Assembly: GCF_026262505.1 (NCBI RefSeq)
Contig: NC_067205.1
Span: 16,430,001-16,494,000 of the forward strand
Length of the DNA stretch: 64,000 nucleotides
Direction of reading: 5' to 3'
DNA from: Trichomonas vaginalis G3
Taxonomy: Eukaryota; Parabasalia; Trichomonadida; Trichomonadidae
Of this stretch, positions 20,436 to 30,272 are shown in pieces. The notes below the pieces were generated by a model that did no database searches, was not told the origin of the DNA, and worked only from the letters and a program-made list of their open reading frames with translations. Position numbers and translations under genes: made by a program. The first letter of the stretch is position 1; each line of letters begins with the position of its first letter.

Positions 20436-21050
20436 ATGAGAAGCAAATCCATCTTAGCTGGTGCCGTTAATGTTCCAATTGAACCAACATCAAATGTTGA
20501 CTCACGAACGACAAACAATATTGTCATAAAGAACTATAGTTCAGAGTGTTTGAAAGAAAAAGAACCAGAGCTGAAATCCGTGAATTTAAACTCAGCTTCA
20601 AACGCTAACGCTACATCAGATGTTAAGTTAGAGTATCCACCACTGGACCAAATTCTTTCAAGAGAAGCCAACGACAACCCTTACACAAATGTTCAAACAA
20701 ATCCTTCAGATAACGTAGACCATTACCTTCTTCAGTTATACCAAACAATTTTACTCAAAGACGATAAGAAGCTTTTGACAAATCTTATAAGCAAGAACCA
20801 AATAATTCTAACAAAGGAGGACCTTGAAAATGTTATCTCACGAATAACAGGGAAACAATGTGTCATTGACTATCTCGACCCTGAAATCGAATGCTGTGGT
20901 CAAACTCCACTATTCATGAAAATAGGTAACATCCGCATCATTGAAACACCAGGAACTACAGGAGTTGAGTTTAAGTATAAATATTCGAACGAATATACAA
21001 AACTTTCAACAGAATATAAACTTTGTTTGAAATATGTTTTAGTAAATTAA
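20436..21050 (+). CDS. Element C small structural-type protein with Cys-Cys-Gly block
   Basis: The 204-aa relative of the B protein at 14554-15132. After a Ser/Asn-rich N-terminal half comes SRITGKQCVIDYLDPEIECCGQ and a Tyr/Lys-rich beta end. A T-tract, CTATATGAA, ATG context precedes it. It ends before a hairpin pair and faces the minor capsid genes. Presence in both B and C next to capsid genes suggests a conserved virion component without a name. Confidence 0.6.
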   Translation: MRSKSILAGAVNVPIEPTSNVDSRTTNNIVIKNYSSECLKEKEPELKSVNLNSASNANATSDVKLEYPPLDQILSREANDNPYTNVQTNPSDNVDHYLLQLYQTILLKDDKKLLTNLISKNQIILTKEDLENVISRITGKQCVIDYLDPEIECCGQTPLFMKIGNIRIIETPGTTGVEFKYKYSNEYTKLSTEYKLCLKYVLVN

Positions 21051-21061
21051 AGCAGTCAGGA

Positions 21062-21094
21062 GGGCTCTTTGAGCCCATCTTGGCGCTTTGCGCC
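21062..21094. terminator. Two GC hairpins between convergent genes
   Basis: GGGCTCTTTGAGCCC (21062-21076) and GGCGCTTTGCGCC (21082-21094) lie between the ends of two convergent genes and are followed by a run of A. Position suggests a transcript-end or mRNA-processing signal, but similar hairpins also lie inside genes, so the role is open. Confidence 0.4.
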
Positions 21095-21111
21095 GTCAGT
21101 CAAAAAAAATT

Positions 21112-21354
21112 TCAAGTTAGCAATTTGTAATATCTATCCAAAACTTCTTCAACAGTATCGAACTCATCTTCATAATGCAAACCTAATCTTATTGACTTGG
21201 TGCAGTTTTCACTAACACAATATTTTTCTGTTCTCTTGACTGACATAACTAATTCATTTGTTTCATCAAACAGCAACAACCAAAGTTCATGACCTAATAC
21301 ATAACATTCATACTTTATATTTTTAGCTCTGAGTTCTCTTGTAAGCTGTTGCAT
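21112..21354 (-). CDS. 80-aa unidentified element C protein
   Basis: MQQLTRELRAKNIKYECYVL... with an acidic, Tyr-rich end (DEFDTVEEVLDRYYKLLT). It overlaps the 3' end of the minor capsid gene by 40 bases in another frame. No family recognised. Confidence 0.5.
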   Translation of the reverse strand: MQQLTRELRAKNIKYECYVLGHELWLLLFDETNELVMSVKRTEKYCVSENCTKSIRLGLHYEDEFDTVEEVLDRYYKLLT

Positions 21355-22091
21355 TTAATATTTTCTAAAAAGTCAACTTCAACAGTCATTCGCACTGGTG
21401 CCTTCAGTTCTACAGGCTCTCCTTGAAAGTCAACAAGTCTGAATTGCATGTCTTTCAAATTATGAGGACTAATGCGAACCCATTTACCTAAATGAGTTGC
21501 TATGACAGGAACGTTTGGAATGAACATTGAATTGACTGCATAACAGAAGGATTTATATTCTACTGAACCTTTACTATTAACTCCTGAAATGCCTGTGACA
21601 TTAGCTATTTTAGACTCAATGTATAAACAATTACCATAACATACGTATGGAACAGATTTCATCTCAATCGTTTTGTCAACACTTTTCAAAGGAAATGTCA
21701 TATGGTATGCACCCAAAAGAAGTTGTACTCTATGACTCATTCGTGTTATCTTAAACTCCTTCGCATAACTGAACTTCAAAACTCCTGCAATAAGTTTAAC
21801 ATTCATTAAGTTTTCTTCGTTATCCTTGTTTATTGTAGTATTTATGAGAGCATTTAACACTCCAGCTAATGTTTCCATCTTATATTCTACATTATTGTGA
21901 AATCTTATTTCGTGCTTCTTTCCATCTATTTCAATCTCCATGAAATCTGTTTCATCTGTTATAACGAATGAAGCGATAGTATTGAAGTCAACCATTCTGA
22001 ATGCAAGCGCCTCATTCTGTAGACCTAAGTTTGTTTGTAGCTTTACTGTCCCGTATTCGTTTGGGTCTGTACTTTGCAAATAGAACAACAT
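21315..22091 (-). CDS. Minor capsid (penton-like) protein of element C
   Basis: About 258 residues from MLFYLQSTDPNEYGTVKLQT, nearly all predicted beta strand, with TDFMEIEIDGKKHEIRFHNN and a conserved-looking centre VQLLLGAYHMTFPLKS. Its fragmentary counterpart in B sits directly behind the B capsid region. Polintons encode a single jelly-roll penton protein, and length and position fit; the assignment is inference without a structure comparison. The start at 22091 is preferred because the 17-base gap to the divergent fibre gene then forms a shared promoter. Confidence 0.6.
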   Translation of the reverse strand: MLFYLQSTDPNEYGTVKLQTNLGLQNEALAFRMVDFNTIASFVITDETDFMEIEIDGKKHEIRFHNNVEYKMETLAGVLNALINTTINKDNEENLMNVKLIAGVLKFSYAKEFKITRMSHRVQLLLGAYHMTFPLKSVDKTIEMKSVPYVCYGNCLYIESKIANVTGISGVNSKGSVEYKSFCYAVNSMFIPNVPVIATHLGKWVRISPHNLKDMQFRLVDFQGEPVELKAPVRMTVEVDFLENIKCNSLQENSELKI

Positions 22092-22108
22092 TTTATTCTC
22101 ATTAAAAT
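22092..22108. promoter_or_regulatory. Minimal bidirectional promoter between minor capsid and fibre genes
   Basis: Only 17 bases separate the two start codons. On the plus strand they contain TCATT (22100-22104), a good host-type initiator whose A is 8 bases before the fibre ATG. Polinton structural genes may thus use the host initiator as well as the T-tract signal. Confidence 0.5.
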
Positions 22109-25100
22109 ATGAGTATAGCTGCATATGCGTATGAAGCTGACAGAGCTAAACGTTTATATTTTGGTCAATACTCTCTCACACTTACTGACAAATATATTGT
22201 TATCACTGATGGAAATACTGAGAAATACATAACATGGAAGGACTATGAAAAGTTTGACCCTATTTTAACTCCATGTACTATGCCGTTTATAAAGGACGGT
22301 GAAATTATTGAAAAAGATAATACAACCGTATATAGGTCTGTTTATGAAGCATTAGAATATATGTTGAATCATAACCCAAAAAGATTTGACCCAAGCACTA
22401 CACCATGTGCAATGCCTTTTATTAAGGACGGTGAAATCGTAAGAGTTCCGGATTCAACGGTTTACACAGCTGTTCAAAACAGTTTACAAAACATTTTAGC
22501 GAATATCTTTAATTCAGAAACTACAGAAATAAAATTACCATATATAACAGATGCTAAAGAAATTAAATCAAAAACGACAACATTATTTACGTCACTTAAT
22601 GATTTAATGACTTATATCATTAATATTCCTGCACCAACTACAGCATTTGATCCAAACTCGACGGTTTGCAGTGTACCTTTCATAAATGACAGTTCATTAA
22701 TTACTTTAAGGGATTCGACAGTAAATGAATCATTAAAGGCGTCATTAATGAAAATCATTGATTTTAATTCATTCACGAATACATATAATTCATTCATTAA
22801 TGTTTCATATGCTTCTAAAGAAGGTGAGCCAAAAACTATCGATAAAGCGGTGTATGAAATAAAAGCATCAACGACGAAATTGAATTCGTTAACTTTTGAC
22901 GGTGATAGTTTCGTTAATGACATAACATCGGGGAAAACAATTTTAACGAAAGAATACTTAAAATCTCATGTTAGTGAGTTCGTTGAAATTGAAAAAGAAG
23001 GTGGAATTAAGTTCGATCCACTGAATTTCATTTTCAGCTTAGCGAATGCGGGTGTTAGTTTCGCTGAATGGACAACTATACAGAGTGAAATAAATGCAAT
23101 ATGGACGTTTTTGGGGTCAAAAGCGGGAATGGGTGAGCTTGTAAATGCTGCAAGAACATTAGGTGAAACAGGAAATTTTGTAGATGGTTTTAAAAGACTT
23201 GTTTCAAATGTTTTAACAAACACAAAGAAATTATTTAGATATACCGTACATAACGGACGGATTTTCGAACAGATAGCAACAAACCCTCCGGTTATGGCTG
23301 CGTTGATGATGGTTAGAGATATAAAACCACGTAACGACGGGAACGAAGAACATGAACAACAGGATACTGGTCGGGTTATTCGAGACATTAAAAACGTGTA
23401 TCCTGAAGTTATTGATTTATTTAGAGGAGTTAATGATTCAATTTCAAAACATTCTATAACCCTCGATGAAGAGAATAAATTAACAGATTATATATTCGTC
23501 ATTATTGCAGAATTAATGAAGAGAATAAATGAAAAAGGAATTGGTGATATCATTAATGTCAGCGATGTAATGATGAAAAGAAATTTTGACTCATTATTTA
23601 CAAAACCGAAAACAGAATATAGTCTTTATGACGTAATTACCGAATTAATGAAAAAGATTAATGATAATAAGAGTTCTGGCGGAAGAGTTGAATTAGAAGT
23701 GAATGATGTTAATGAGAAATTAGCCGAAAAAGCAGACAAAAATGAGCTTTTAGCTCTGAGTGATAAAGTCAAGAACCACGTTCATTATATAACTTCAGAC
23801 GAACAGATTATAACGGACTACCATGGATATTTAACACGAAGTGATGAAGCGAAGACAAAAAATGTTAATGAAAGAAGATATAAATACATTCGTGCTAAAG
23901 GTTATGACATAAGCTGTACTGTACAGTATGATGTAGCTAAAGCACCAGAAGCATTTGGTTATACCGGTGAAATTTATGCCTCTACTTTCAATGTTAACGG
24001 TGTATTAGTTGAACCAAGATTTACTTTGAGAGTTAAGGCAAAAATAACGTTTGAAGATGCTATTAAAAGTAAAGCTGACAAAGTTGAACTTGAAGCAACG
24101 AACAAAGTTTTGAAATCTCATAAACACAACATCTCCGATATAAATGAACTTCAAGCTACATTAGACAGTAAAGCCGACAAGAACCATACACATAACTCCT
24201 TCACTACTGTTAGAGCAGACGACATAATATTGAACTATACCCTTGGTTCAAGTGCACCTTTAGAGAATCCAAGTACAAGCGTAAAAGATACACTAAACTC
24301 CTTAAATAGTAAATGTATGAACATTGAAGGTCATGCCAGAAACTTTGAAACACATGAACTACCAGCAATGTTAGATAAGAAAGCAGACAAAGAACATACA
24401 CATAACTCCTTCACTACTGTTAGAGCAGACGACATAATATTGAACTATACCCTTGGTTCAAGTGCACCTTTAGAGAATCCAAGTACAAGTGTAAAAGATA
24501 CACTAAACAATTTAGATAACAGTTGCAGGAATATTGAAGATCATGCCAGAAACTTTGAAACATATGAACTATCAGCAATGTTAGATAAGAAAGCAGACAA
24601 AGAACATACACATAACTCCTTCTCAACTGTTGCTATAGAAAGTATTGAAGGAACGGTTGACGGAACTGATGGGGATGCATTATATTGTAAACCTCCTAAC
24701 TTTCCACAAGGTTTAACATCGAATGAAAACATAACAACGAAAAAAAAATTAGCTGTAAAAATGTTTATGTCATGGGTGATGAAAATAATGTTAAATTCAC
24801 TGCTCAAGATTTATATGATAAGAAAGCAGACAAAACAGAGCTTCAAACATTAAAGACTGAAATACTTCAAACATTATATCCTGTTGGTTCTATTTATACG
24901 TCAATGAACTCAACAAATCCAGAAACAGTTTTAGGTTAGGGTACGTGGAAGCAGATTGTAGATAAATTCTTATACTGTGCTAACTCTTCAAAGCAAACAG
25001 GAGGTTCGAAGAAAATTAAAGAAGCAAACCTTCCACCGCACACTCATACAGGAACTACAAACACAACAGGTAGTCATTCACATTCAATAACAAAAAGAGG

Positions 25101-25302
25101 TTATACAAATCTTGCAGCAGGTTCGGATAGACAGGGAATGCATAGATATGATATTTCAAGTGACCCAGTAGATTCAAGCGCAGGTATTTTCTGTGGAACC
25201 GCAGGAAATCATTCACACACTTTCACAACAAATCCAACAGGCTCGGGTGCAGATTATATGCCACCATTTGTGACTGTATTTGCATGGTACCGCGTTCAAT
25301 GA
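22109..25302 (+). pseudogene. Phage-like fibre/receptor-binding protein of element C (broken)
   Basis: A ~1000-residue region with a repeated N-terminal unit (FDPxxTPCxMPFIKDGEIV, at least three times), coiled-coil stretches, and a repeated KADKxHTHNSFTTVRADDII module. The end matches the phage tail-collar domain: YPVGSIYTSMNSTNPETVLG, then W-x-Q-I-x-D-x-F, several H-T-H/H-S-H pairs, and a final PPFVTVFAWYR. In phages this collar type forms the trimeric tip of tail fibres. Here it probably decorates the capsid vertices and binds the target cell. The gene looks broken near its end. Confidence 0.75.
24180..24620 (+). repeat. 210-bp tandem repeat within the fibre gene
   Basis: CATAACTCCT recurs at 24191, 24401 and 24611, marking two nearly identical 210-bp units and the start of a third; the first two differ by few bases. 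In-frame units of 70 residues lengthen the fibre shaft. High identity points to recent expansion. Confidence 0.9.
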
Positions 25303-25307
25303 ACGCG
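25291..25307. repeat. GC hairpin across the fibre stop codon
   Basis: CGCGTTCAATGAACGCG, a 7-bp stem with a 3-base loop, contains the TGA stop. It belongs to the same group of short GC hairpins seen at 18098, 21062 and 33997. Confidence 0.6.
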
Positions 25308-25342
25308 CTTGAGCCTAGAATAAAATCTTTAACTTTACATAA

Positions 25343-26407
25343 ATGAGCTTGAAAGAAGTATTCGAACAACATCCATGGAGGTCATTTAAGAAGTTCAATG
25401 AAGCAGCAAAGAGTTGGGGATTTACTAACAGAGCTGAAGTGAAAAGGTTCTTTGACAAAAATGTTGTACATCAAACAAAAATAAACCCTTACGACTACTT
25501 TTTACCAATTTACTCCAACACTTCTGACGCATACCAATTTGACACTCTCATTCAAAGCAGAAAAGGAGGACATAAACCATTCCTCATCTTCATTAATGTT
25601 AACACTCGTAAAGCTTTTGCGTATATAATGAAAAATAAAGGAACAAAAGAAGTTTTAAGAGTTTTGCAGACGTTCGTAGCAGAACATAGCCCAAGTACTT
25701 TAACATCAGACCAAGACAGTGCATACCTCAGCAATGAAATCACAGATTTTCTCATTAAGCATAACATAACTCACTACACTACTGAAGACCATAACCATAA
25801 CATACTCGGCATCATAAACCGCTTCATAAGAACGCTCAGAGATTTAAACCAAGAGCGAGACTTTACCGAAGAAACAATGAAACATTTTCTCGAAGTATAT
25901 AATTCCTCAACACATTCTACAACAGGACATACACCAAATTCAATGACACAACAACAAGAAGAAAAGTATATACAAAAGAAACGAAGCCAAACACAATTTA
26001 CCCTCATTCCTGGTACAAAAGTTCGTGTAGTTCTTGACGACAAACCGTTGACAAAGAAACGTTTAAGGTTAAGTCGAAACTATTATATCGTAGACTCTAC
26101 GCAAGGTAATGGATATCTTATAAAAGCTGCCGACGACTCTATTGCGCTTTATCCTCGTCAGAAATTAGTTGAAAGTAGTAATGGCAAACGTGCTGAAACC
26201 ATTGACGAAGCAAAGCGAGGAGTGGTTATTGAAATACTTGGCTACAACACAAACGATGACACTTATAAAGTAAGATATGAAGGAGGCGTTGAAGATGTTA
26301 TACCATCTAAGAACTTGAGAGAGTCAAAGCCAACACATCTGGGACCATTAGAGCGGGAGTACTGGAAAGACAAAAATAAGCCAGAAAGAATAAGAAAATT
26401 CTTCTAA
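25343..26407 (+). CDS. Retroviral-type (RVE) integrase of element C
   Basis: A 354-aa protein with an N-terminal helical part and an RNase H-fold core. The first strand is followed by FDTLIQSRKGGHKPFLIFIN, then LTSDQDSAYLSNEIT, then a final helix region around LGIINRFIRTLRDLNQ. The C-terminal third carries an SH3/chromo-like beta barrel (GTKVRVVLDD..., RGVVIEILGYNTNDDTYKVRYEGG). Polinton integrases of this make-up insert the element with a 6-bp duplication, which agrees with the flanks of C. It starts after a GC hairpin and a TTTACATAAATG context. Confidence 0.88.
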   Translation: MSLKEVFEQHPWRSFKKFNEAAKSWGFTNRAEVKRFFDKNVVHQTKINPYDYFLPIYSNTSDAYQFDTLIQSRKGGHKPFLIFINVNTRKAFAYIMKNKGTKEVLRVLQTFVAEHSPSTLTSDQDSAYLSNEITDFLIKHNITHYTTEDHNHNILGIINRFIRTLRDLNQERDFTEETMKHFLEVYNSSTHSTTGHTPNSMTQQQEEKYIQKKRSQTQFTLIPGTKVRVVLDDKPLTKKRLRLSRNYYIVDSTQGNGYLIKAADDSIALYPRQKLVESSNGKRAETIDEAKRGVVIEILGYNTNDDTYKVRYEGGVEDVIPSKNLRESKPTHLGPLEREYWKDKNKPERIRKFF

Positions 26408-26446
26408 ACTTTTTCATTAGATGTAAATCAGACATGAATAATGTTT

Positions 26447-26494
26447 AGGTGAAGAGGTGAGATCTCACCTGTTTTTTCACCTGTTTTTTCACCC
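26447..26494 (+). promoter_or_regulatory. AGATCT-palindrome operator, copy 2 (GGTGA type), upstream of the 26581 gene
   Basis: AGGTGA, GAGGTGAGATCTCACC, then two TTTTTTCACC half-sites. It is followed by a TTTTCATGAATTTCC box and the T-tract promoter of the next gene. Confidence 0.8.
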
Positions 26495-26506
26495 TCACGA
26501 ATTTTC

Positions 26507-26580
26507 ATGAATTTCCTTAAGATAGAAAAAATAAAGTTAGTTTTATTTTTATTTATTTTTTTATTTTGTATAAAAGATAT
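26507..26580 (+). promoter_or_regulatory. Shared promoter cassette in front of an accessory gene
   Basis: ATGAATTTCCTTAAGATAG, AAAGTTAG and two long T-tracts ending TTTTGTATAAAAG. Nearly the same 75 bases precede the related gene in B (43267-43338) and an unrelated KilA-N gene (45117-45190). Conservation before different proteins shows that it is control DNA and not coding. Confidence 0.75.
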
Positions 26581-27517
26581 GATTTCAACAATCGGTACAA
26601 CAACAATTCAAACTACAGCACCAAACTCGTTAGTCATGAATCCTACGTCAATGTTGATAGAGATGAAAAACTTTATTCCTTCTTCATATACTTTTGAAAC
26701 AGAAATCCAGAAGATAAAGCAAGAACTTTTAACAAGTAATTTAGACTGTAGTGCGAAAGATGAAACAAATGAACAGTATCTTTATGACATGCAGGATATT
26801 ATTGACCATTTGCCTAAACTACCTGAAGTTCAGCAGCAAAAACTAACTATTCCTGAATTCGACGAAATTGAAGTCAAAGCAACTGACTCAGTAGAAATAA
26901 AGAAATTCATACGTAAAGTAAATTATGAATTCCTTGGTTTTCATTGCAACCATAAAGTTATGGACAAAGATTGCGACATGGTTTATAAAAATATTTCTGA
27001 CATATATAAATCCGAAGAATTTAAGACATACGATAACTTTGTTTCATTAGTTGCAAAATGTGTTTGGGAAATAAGAGATAAAGATAGAAGAGACAAAGTA
27101 TGGAACGAACAAATAAGACCCGCTATGTTTGAGATGAAGAGAGCAATTGACGCTTTAGTTGTTTTAGCTGGTAATGTTTCAATGTATAACGCAAAAACGA
27201 TGCCGCAATGTTCAAAATGTAAAGCAGCAATAAGAAAATATAACTACTCAGTCAAAGAGATAGAAAGAATGCGAAACGACTATGCAGACTTAAAGAAAGA
27301 AGCAGAAAAGCCAGCAGAAGATAAAATGGATATGTTGACATTTCTTAATAAAAACTATCCAACAGCAGAAGATTTCCTTCTGTCTGACGTCAAGAAGAAA
27401 TATAAAGAGACTTTCGGCACGATTAAAACATTCGATGTACTAAAAGAAGAAATTGAAGCTACGAAATTGTTTAGGATTTCAAATATACATCGTACAATTC
27501 ATGTAAAACGCTTGTGA
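26581..27517 (+). CDS. Accessory protein of element C with a B counterpart; unidentified
   Basis: The product (about 311 residues from MISTIGTTTIQTTAPNSLVM) is largely helical, with several Cys residues spaced as CNHKVMDKDCDM and CSKCKAAIRKYN, which could form a small zinc or disulphide unit. Very close relatives occur in B at 42367-43266. A longer frame begins at 26507, but those 24 codons coincide with the shared promoter cassette, so I start at 26581. It is bracketed by two inverted operator copies, like a cassette. Function unknown; position among KilA-N genes suggests a non-structural, regulatory or host-interaction role. Confidence 0.65.
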
Positions 27518-27521
27518 AAAA

Positions 27522-27571
27522 AGAGGTGAAAAAACAGGTGAAAAAACAGGTGAGATCTCACCTCTTCACCT
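27522..27571 (-). promoter_or_regulatory. AGATCT-palindrome operator, copy 3 (GGTGA type)
   Basis: Inverted relative to copy 2: AGGTGAAAAAA twice, then GGTGAGATCTCACC, then TTCACC and TAAACATTATTTTTG. Together the two copies bracket the 26581 gene. Confidence 0.8.
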
Positions 27572-27680
27572 AAACATTATTTTTGCTGAAAAATGACCAA
27601 ATTTCATGAATTTCATTAGTTAGAAAAATAACGCTAATTTTTTTCTAAGAAAAATTTTTATTTTGTATGTAAAGACAGTA

Positions 27681-28292
27681 ATGTCAAACATTGAGTTTGA
27701 AACAGTTAGAAAGATAGACAATGACACCAAAGTGGTTAGAATTGGTGATTTAAACGTAAGATACTCAAAGAAATACAACAAATATTCTTTGTCAGACATT
27801 ATATCTCCATCTGGAAAGAAAACAAACGACTGGGTTAAAAATGCTTCAACTCAGAAAATTTTGACAAGAAATCCTGAGCTTATGATATCAGTAGCATTTC
27901 ATGGAACAAGAGCATATCTTATAGACAAAAGTCTTATACCAATAGTTTTGTTATGGTTAGACCCAGTTGTTGGATATAACTTCATAACATATGGTTCATT
28001 CGACTCAGAACGTTGCAGTGAAGGCTTACTTTATATCGTTCAGAAACCGAAGGACTTCAACACAAAAAGATATAAGATAGGAAGGACATATAATATAACT
28101 CAAAGATATGACTCTACAGTCAATAGAGTCAAGGTTGTGTTTGTTAATGATATGAGAGCTGCTGAAACAGAACTGCTTGAAGTTTTTGAGAAAATGTATG
28201 GTGCTCCCACGAAAGGTAAAGAAACGTTTGAAGTAGATGAGATAGATAAAGCTATAAAATTATTTGACGAAGTTGCTGAAAAATACATGTAA
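27681..28292 (+). CDS. KilA-N domain protein with a T5orf172 (GIY-YIG-like) end
   Basis: About 203 residues. The N-terminal half fits the KilA-N DNA-binding fold: YSLSDIISPSGKKTNDWVKN, then the FHGTRAYLIDKSLIPIVLLWLDP helix. The C-terminal half fits T5orf172/MUG113: GLLYIVQKPKDFNTKRYKIG, RTYNITQRYDST, and a helix with the conserved Glu (AAETELLEVFEKMYG). This fusion is typical of large DNA viruses and phages and is thought to act in DNA binding or cutting. The start at 27681 follows TTTTTATTTTGTATGTAAAG; the earlier in-frame codon at 27663 lies within that signal. Confidence 0.8.
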   Translation: MSNIEFETVRKIDNDTKVVRIGDLNVRYSKKYNKYSLSDIISPSGKKTNDWVKNASTQKILTRNPELMISVAFHGTRAYLIDKSLIPIVLLWLDPVVGYNFITYGSFDSERCSEGLLYIVQKPKDFNTKRYKIGRTYNITQRYDSTVNRVKVVFVNDMRAAETELLEVFEKMYGAPTKGKETFEVDEIDKAIKLFDEVAEKYM

Positions 28293-28380
28293 AGCGTTTA
28301 TTTTTGGTCTTTTGTGAAAGTCAGAAAATAACGCTAATTTTTTTCTAACAAAAATTTTTATCTTGTATGTAAAGACAGTA

Positions 28381-29208
28381 ATGTCAACATCAGAGAACAC
28401 AACAACTGCTATCGTTCATGAAGCCATAAATGAAGAATATGAGTACATACAGTATAACAAACAACTTCGCCTCATTCGTTCGGTCAAAGACGATATGTAC
28501 CAAATGCAAAGTATAATGAATGCTCTTCGTTCTACAAAGCAAGCATATCATTGGTTTGAAAACCAACAGACAAAAGAACTTTTAGAAGAATTTCCTCATA
28601 TGATTGCTTCCCTCGGAAAACCGAGAGAAGAGATTCCGTACGAAAATCGCAAGAATTTGGCTCCTGGTTTGAAAGGTTATTATGTTCATAGACTTTTAGT
28701 AAACGCTGTAGCAATGTGGGCTTCACCTCGTTATGCTTGTTATATTTTCATGATGTTAGATGAACTATATAAAGCAGAACGTGGAGAGATGGAAAAGAAA
28801 CTTCATGCAAAAGATGAAGTCATTGAATCCAAAGACAAAAGCATACAGAAAAGAATACCACGTTCAGTACCAAAAGGAAAGGAAAAGAGTTATAAGTATA
28901 TGATTTATACTGAAGAGTTGGAGAAAGAAGAAGATAAAGATATGGTTATGTTGCATTTAGTCAGAAGAAACAACAAGAGCTTTTATGACTTAGCTAAAAT
29001 ATATAAATCTGACAGAAACTGGTTCTATTGTGAAAACTTACCGATTTCAATGACTCCGAATGAACAAATAAAGGAAATTGTCAAAAATACTCTTCCTCAA
29101 ACACACTATGACATCAAAGGTTGCACAATACTTACATTCAAAGAAGACTTACCATTACTGAAGGAAAAAATAACAGAATATTTCGACAACTTCAAAGAGG
29201 AAGAATGA
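28381..29208 (+). CDS. KilA-N domain protein with an NCLDV-type C-terminal domain
   Basis: About 275 residues. KilA-N features include YHWFENQQTKELLEEF and the helix GYYVHRLLVNAVAMWASPRYACYIFMMLDELY. Next come a charged coil (EKKLHAKDEVIESKDKSIQK) and a domain of the DUF3627 type found in poxvirus and mimivirus relatives. It has the same start signal as the preceding gene (TTTTTATCTTGTATGTAAAGACAGTA), so the two share promoter type and possibly timing. Probable sequence-specific DNA-binding regulator. Confidence 0.75.
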   Translation: MSTSENTTTAIVHEAINEEYEYIQYNKQLRLIRSVKDDMYQMQSIMNALRSTKQAYHWFENQQTKELLEEFPHMIASLGKPREEIPYENRKNLAPGLKGYYVHRLLVNAVAMWASPRYACYIFMMLDELYKAERGEMEKKLHAKDEVIESKDKSIQKRIPRSVPKGKEKSYKYMIYTEELEKEEDKDMVMLHLVRRNNKSFYDLAKIYKSDRNWFYCENLPISMTPNEQIKEIVKNTLPQTHYDIKGCTILTFKEDLPLLKEKITEYFDNFKEEE

Positions 29209-29238
29209 AGTCACGACAACATTAACGAAGAGAGAATG

Positions 29239-29286
29239 AGGTGAAAAAAGAGGTGAAAAAACGGGTGCTATATCACCTCTTCACCT
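29239..29286 (-). promoter_or_regulatory. Operator copy 4, variant centre (GGTG-CTATAT-CACC)
   Basis: Half-sites and spacing are as in the other GGTGA-type copies, but the centre reads CTATAT and not AGATCT. It lies behind the two KilA-N genes. Confidence 0.65.
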
Positions 29287-29405
29287 AAAATATATTTTTG
29301 TGCTATATTTACACTCATTTACGAAGAAGTCATGAATCCTACGTCAATTATGTTCGACACTGTAAGCATTAACAATAACATTAACGAAGCATCATGCTGT
29401 TCGCT

Positions 29406-29634
29406 CTTTCGTACCTGTTGTCTAAATGTCATGCTGTCATCATTTTTTAAAGAAGTTAATTAACCTGGTGACATGGTGACGTGGTGACACCTTCAGTTCT
29501 TCAAAAATAATTCATAAATGCCTTCCTCCTTTCGTACCTGTTGTCTAAATGTCATGCTGTCATCATTTTTAAAAGAAGTTAATTAACCTGGTGACATGGT
29601 GACGTGGTGACACCTTCAGTTCTTCAAAAATATA
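29406..29634. repeat. Two ~106-bp direct repeats with GGTGAC iterations
   Basis: The block starting CTTTCGTACCTGTTGTC occurs at 29406 and 29529 (period 123). Each copy ends with GGTGACATGGTGACGTGG followed by TGACACC, i.e. three GGTGAC words and an inverted one. There is no gene between 29287 and 29641. A control or replication site is possible. Confidence 0.8.
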
Positions 29635-29641
29635 TTTTTGC

Positions 29642-30115
29642 TTAAATAGCTTCAGGGTCTATTTCTTCAACCATTTCACTTCCTTCGTCAATGTCAATAG
29701 AAGCTTCTTCAACCTTTGGTAAGAATCTCTGTATAACATCTTTGTTCGTTATTGTCTTCAGAGATGAAGGATAATATTTCACAGATGTTTCACCCTTCTT
29801 ATATTCTTTCTGTTCGGAAAGATTTAAAGCAATACTGAAGAAGTCAATGTTGGAGTTCTTTATGACAGTATAATGAGTATCTTTGACATTCACGAAGAAA
29901 CTCTTTTGTTTCAAAACTACTGCTAACTCTTGTGAAGTATAACGTTTGCGGTCAATGACGATAGCTAATGGTCTGACATACTGACCAAACTTAGATTCTT
30001 TCACAAACTTCTTGTTAAAGATAACATTAACATTTGAAGCATTATTGAACTCATTCTTGATGACAGTAGCGAGAGCATTGTATGAAAAGAACTTGCAATC
30101 TTGCATGTGTTTCAT
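29642..30115 (-). CDS. 157-aa element C protein with acidic tail
   Basis: Begins MKHMQDCKFFSYNALATVIK, beta-rich centre, ending in an acidic tail DIDEGSEMVEEIDPEAI. The B protein at 38985-39404 has a similar acidic end (EEENIDIDPEMF). Small proteins with a compact beta core and an acidic, aromatic or hydrophobic tip recall single-stranded DNA-binding proteins; this is a weak inference. It is divergent to the polymerase gene. Confidence 0.55.
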   Translation of the reverse strand: MKHMQDCKFFSYNALATVIKNEFNNASNVNVIFNKKFVKESKFGQYVRPLAIVIDRKRYTSQELAVVLKQKSFFVNVKDTHYTVIKNSNIDFFSIALNLSEQKEYKKGETSVKYYPSSLKTITNKDVIQRFLPKVEEASIDIDEGSEMVEEIDPEAI

Positions 30116-30185
30116 TAAAATAAAAATATTAAATTATTTTGAAAAATAACTTAAAAAAATCTAATCTAATTTTTTCAAAAAATAT

Positions 30186-30205
30186 TTTTTTATTTCCTAC
30201 TAAAG
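30186..30205 (+). promoter_or_regulatory. Start signal of the polymerase region (T-tract, CCTACTAAAG)
   Basis: A run of seven T then ATTTCCTACTAAAG just before the first ATG at 30206. It follows the pattern of the other element genes. Confidence 0.5.
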
Positions 30206-30272
30206 ATGTATCGGAAGTTGTCTAAGTTAGAACACTCGGAAATAAAACAACTTCTTACAGAAGCTAACATAG

